A stretch of DNA of 6,884 nt from Actinomycetota bacterium. GTDB lineage: Bacteria > Actinomycetota > Humimicrobiia > Humimicrobiales > Humimicrobiaceae. Positions 5,555-6,884 of this stretch are shown in pieces. The stretch is from NCBI GenBank assembly GCA_018399435.1, contig JAGYOJ010000084.1, forward strand, positions 1 to 6,884, read 5' to 3'. The position numbers and the translations under genes were made by a program. Under the pieces are notes generated by a model that worked only from the letters and a program-made list of their open reading frames with translations, did no database searches and was not told where the DNA came from. Each line of letters starts with the position of its first letter. Positions within the stretch are counted from its first letter, which is position 1.

Positions 5555-6108
5555 AAAATATAGGAAATACAAAGAAAAATAAAAAAAATATGCGTAAGGA
5601 TTATATAACTATGGCCGTAGTTTTAGTGATAGCGGCAGTGCTGCTGTTTGTATTTCCACAGAAGGCCAGTTCCGTGCTTACCATATCCAGGAATTATTTG
5701 GTAGAGCTAGTCTTAGTATTGCCTGCGGTCATGATAATAATTGGCTTGTTTTCAGTCTGGATTCCGGACCAGATGGTAGTTAAGTATATGGGCCATGCAT
5801 CTGGTGCAAAAGGCATTATTTTATCACTGGTCCTGGGCATGTTGCCTACCGGCCCTTTATATATTGCTTTTCCCATGGCGGCAGCTCTGATTAAAAAGGG
5901 CGCTAAAAGGTCCAATATAATAATCTTTATATCAGCCTGGGCCTGCATAAAGCTGCCGCAGGAACTTATAGAAATACAGTTTTTGGGAATAAAGTTTACA
6001 TTTCTAAGGCTAGGCTTAACCATAGTTTTCGTGATAATAATGGGAATTATAATTGAAAAATTAATTGAGTTTACTGATAAAAAAAATATAAAGGCAGGCA
6101 GGAGCTAA
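5551..6108 (+). CDS. Half-size UPF0718-type permease, subunit B
   Basis: A 185-residue membrane protein, the paralogous partner of the gene before it. After a Lys-rich N-terminus (residues 1-16) come a helix at about 18-36, a helix at about 50-70, and the core GMLPTGPLYIAFPMAAALIK (96-115). SAWACIKLPQELIEI (128-142) holds the only cysteine (Cys132), and GIKFTFLRL leads into the last helix. GGGAG... reads as GGGAG at 5539-5543, seven bases before the ATG, and the ATGA overlap couples it to subunit A, so equal synthesis and a heterodimer are likely. ATG at 5590 (Met14) is a possible later start but would lose the coupling. Family assignment rests on the P-x-FP(L/M)AA-xxGA pattern and half-permease size; it is weaker than for the 347-residue permease upstream. 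Confidence 0.8.
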   Translation: MKNIGNTKKNKKNMRKDYITMAVVLVIAAVLLFVFPQKASSVLTISRNYLVELVLVLPAVMIIIGLFSVWIPDQMVVKYMGHASGAKGIILSLVLGMLPTGPLYIAFPMAAALIKKGAKRSNIIIFISAWACIKLPQELIEIQFLGIKFTFLRLGLTIVFVIIMGIIIEKLIEFTDKKNIKAGRS

Positions 6109-6112
6109 AAAA

Positions 6113-6424
6113 ATGGCAGAGGTATTTGACTTAATGAAACTCAAATCTTATCCTTACTCCCAGAAAGCGAAAAATGTATTCTTCCAAAGGCCTGAATTTA
6201 AAGCCAGGATAATAGATCTGGCAGCAGGTGAACATATACCTGATTGCCAGATGGAAAGCCATGTAATATTTGTGTGTTTGTCAGGGCAGGCTACAGTAGC
6301 AATAGAAGGCCAAGAGGAACAAATAAGCAAGGGAAAATGCCTGGTAAGTGAACCTGGAAAATTCTCTATGACATCAGTAAATGGGGCAAGGCTATTGGGG
6401 ATACAGATAAAACCATTAAGATAA
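6113..6424 (+). CDS. Small single-domain cupin with Cys/Met in place of HxH
   Basis: A 103-residue cytoplasmic protein that fits one cupin barrel. VFDLMKL (4-10) is a common opening in small clostridial cupins. Motif 1 is AAGEHIPDCQMESHVIF followed by VCLSG; motif 2 is KGKCLVSEPGKFSMTS. In ordinary members motif 1 reads like GQEIPPHTHPS, so the metal-binding His-x-His aligns with Cys45-x-Met47, and His50 sits near the usual acidic or small position. The motif 2 histidine is also absent (Ser85 region), and further cysteines are Cys55 and Cys76. A soft metal or metalloid ligand set is possible; loss of metal binding is the alternative. AGGAG (6100-6104) lies inside the end of the preceding gene, eight bases before the ATG, so it is part of the permease operon. 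Role unknown: sensor, chaperone or substrate binder. Confidence 0.85.
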   Translation: MAEVFDLMKLKSYPYSQKAKNVFFQRPEFKARIIDLAAGEHIPDCQMESHVIFVCLSGQATVAIEGQEEQISKGKCLVSEPGKFSMTSVNGARLLGIQIKPLR

Positions 6425-6488
6425 TATCTGTAGATATAGAATAATTATATACTGGCAAAACTAGGTACTAATCAATAAATAGGTTAAA

Positions 6489-6872
6489 TTGGGTATCAGT
6501 GTAGATATGTGCAAACATGATGACAAATGCTTATGCTATGGCAAGATGGGCCGGCTTCTTATACCAGCCCTCCTTTTGTTATTGGCCGAAAATTCTTCTC
6601 ATGGATATGAGCTTGCCGGCAGGTATAAGCAGCTAGGCTTAACTGAAGCAGATATAGATGTGGGTGCAATATACCGCACTCTTAACCCTTTAGAAAAAGG
6701 AGGCTTTGTAGAATATAGCTGGAAAACTAAAGGCAAGGGGCCTGCTAAAAAAGTTTATCACATTACTCCTGCCGGGGAAAAGCTACTGGCCAATTGGGCA
6801 AAGGAGATAAGATTTAGAAGAGAGAAGCTGGACCGGTTTCTTAAAAGGGTAGAAAGCCTGTACCAGCAGTAA
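6489..6872 (+). CDS. PadR-family transcriptional regulator with Cys-rich N-terminus
   Basis: A 127-residue winged-helix repressor of the PadR family. LLIPALLLLLAENSSHGYEL (23-42) is the family hallmark, IDVGAIYRTLNPLEKGGFVE (56-75) the recognition helix region, and GPAKKVYHITPAGEKLL (84-100) the wing. A C-terminal helix (about 101-126) would form the dimer. The N-terminus holds Cys8, His10, Cys14 and Cys16 (numbered from TTG), a possible metal or thiol-sensing arm. The start is uncertain: TTG at 6489 has a weak AGG five bases upstream, while ATG at 6507 (Met7) has no ribosome binding site but keeps all three cysteines. It follows the cupin after 64 bases with no strong promoter between, so it is probably co-transcribed and autoregulates through the operator at 5001-5017. 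Confidence 0.9.
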   Translation: MGISVDMCKHDDKCLCYGKMGRLLIPALLLLLAENSSHGYELAGRYKQLGLTEADIDVGAIYRTLNPLEKGGFVEYSWKTKGKGPAKKVYHITPAGEKLLANWAKEIRFRREKLDRFLKRVESLYQQ

Positions 6873-6884
6873 ATTAAAACCCAG

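Noticed and set aside
5054..6108. The two half-permeases as one full-length permease broken by a frameshift.
   Set aside because: The second gene has its own start with GGGAG upstream, an ATGA coupling overlap and its own basic N-terminus, and both halves have intact conserved motifs; this looks like two genuine genes.
6425..6488. Separate promoter for PadR (TATACT at 6448-6453).
   Set aside because: The matching -35 position reads TATCTG, a poor fit, and the gap is only 64 bases; co-transcription with the cupin is more likely.
1..6884. tRNA, rRNA, CRISPR array, insertion sequence or attachment site.
   Set aside because: No cloverleaf, spaced direct repeats, transposase or terminal inverted repeats were seen on either strand by reading.

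Overview
The window is AT-rich, with many ATA, AGA and AAA codons, purine-rich Shine-Dalgarno sites and tight ATGA gene overlaps. With its Acr3-type arsenite exporter and thioredoxin-type ArsC, it looks like a chromosomal piece of an anaerobic low-GC Firmicute (Clostridia or Tissierellia-like). The genus cannot be named from this sequence.

Layout. (1) Positions 2-670 hold a 5'-truncated YhhQ-family queuosine-precursor transporter on the plus strand. It ends directly against a minus-strand membrane-anchored DUF1287 protein (671-1561), with no base between the two stop codons. (2) Positions 1562-1835 are a divergent, AT-rich intergenic region with inverted repeats and two near-leaderless promoters, one for each flanking gene. 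(3) Positions 1836-4979 are an arsenic-resistance operon: arsR, arsC, a full-length UPF0718/DUF318 permease with a CSC motif, a small CPKC thioredoxin-like protein, and acr3. Spacing is tight and the genes after arsC have good ribosome binding sites. (4) Positions 4980-5053 carry a second strong promoter whose spacer contains an ATATGT-N5-ACATAT inverted repeat. (5) Positions 5054-6872 are a second cluster: two overlapping half-size UPF0718-type permease genes that are recognisably paralogous, a small cupin in which the usual HxH metal ligands align with Cys and Met, and a PadR regulator with a Cys-rich N-terminus.

How the genes may work together. In the first operon ArsC reduces arsenate to arsenite, Acr3 exports it, and ArsR derepresses the operon when it binds As(III). 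The CSC permease and its thioredoxin-like neighbour probably handle another thiophilic substrate or a redox step. The second cluster has its own promoter and candidate PadR operator, so it is a separately controlled module: a predicted two-subunit membrane carrier, a soft-ligand cupin and a possible thiol-based sensor. Its placement behind acr3 suggests a metalloid or soft-metal role, but the substrate is unknown. This module is the best candidate in the window for an undescribed system.
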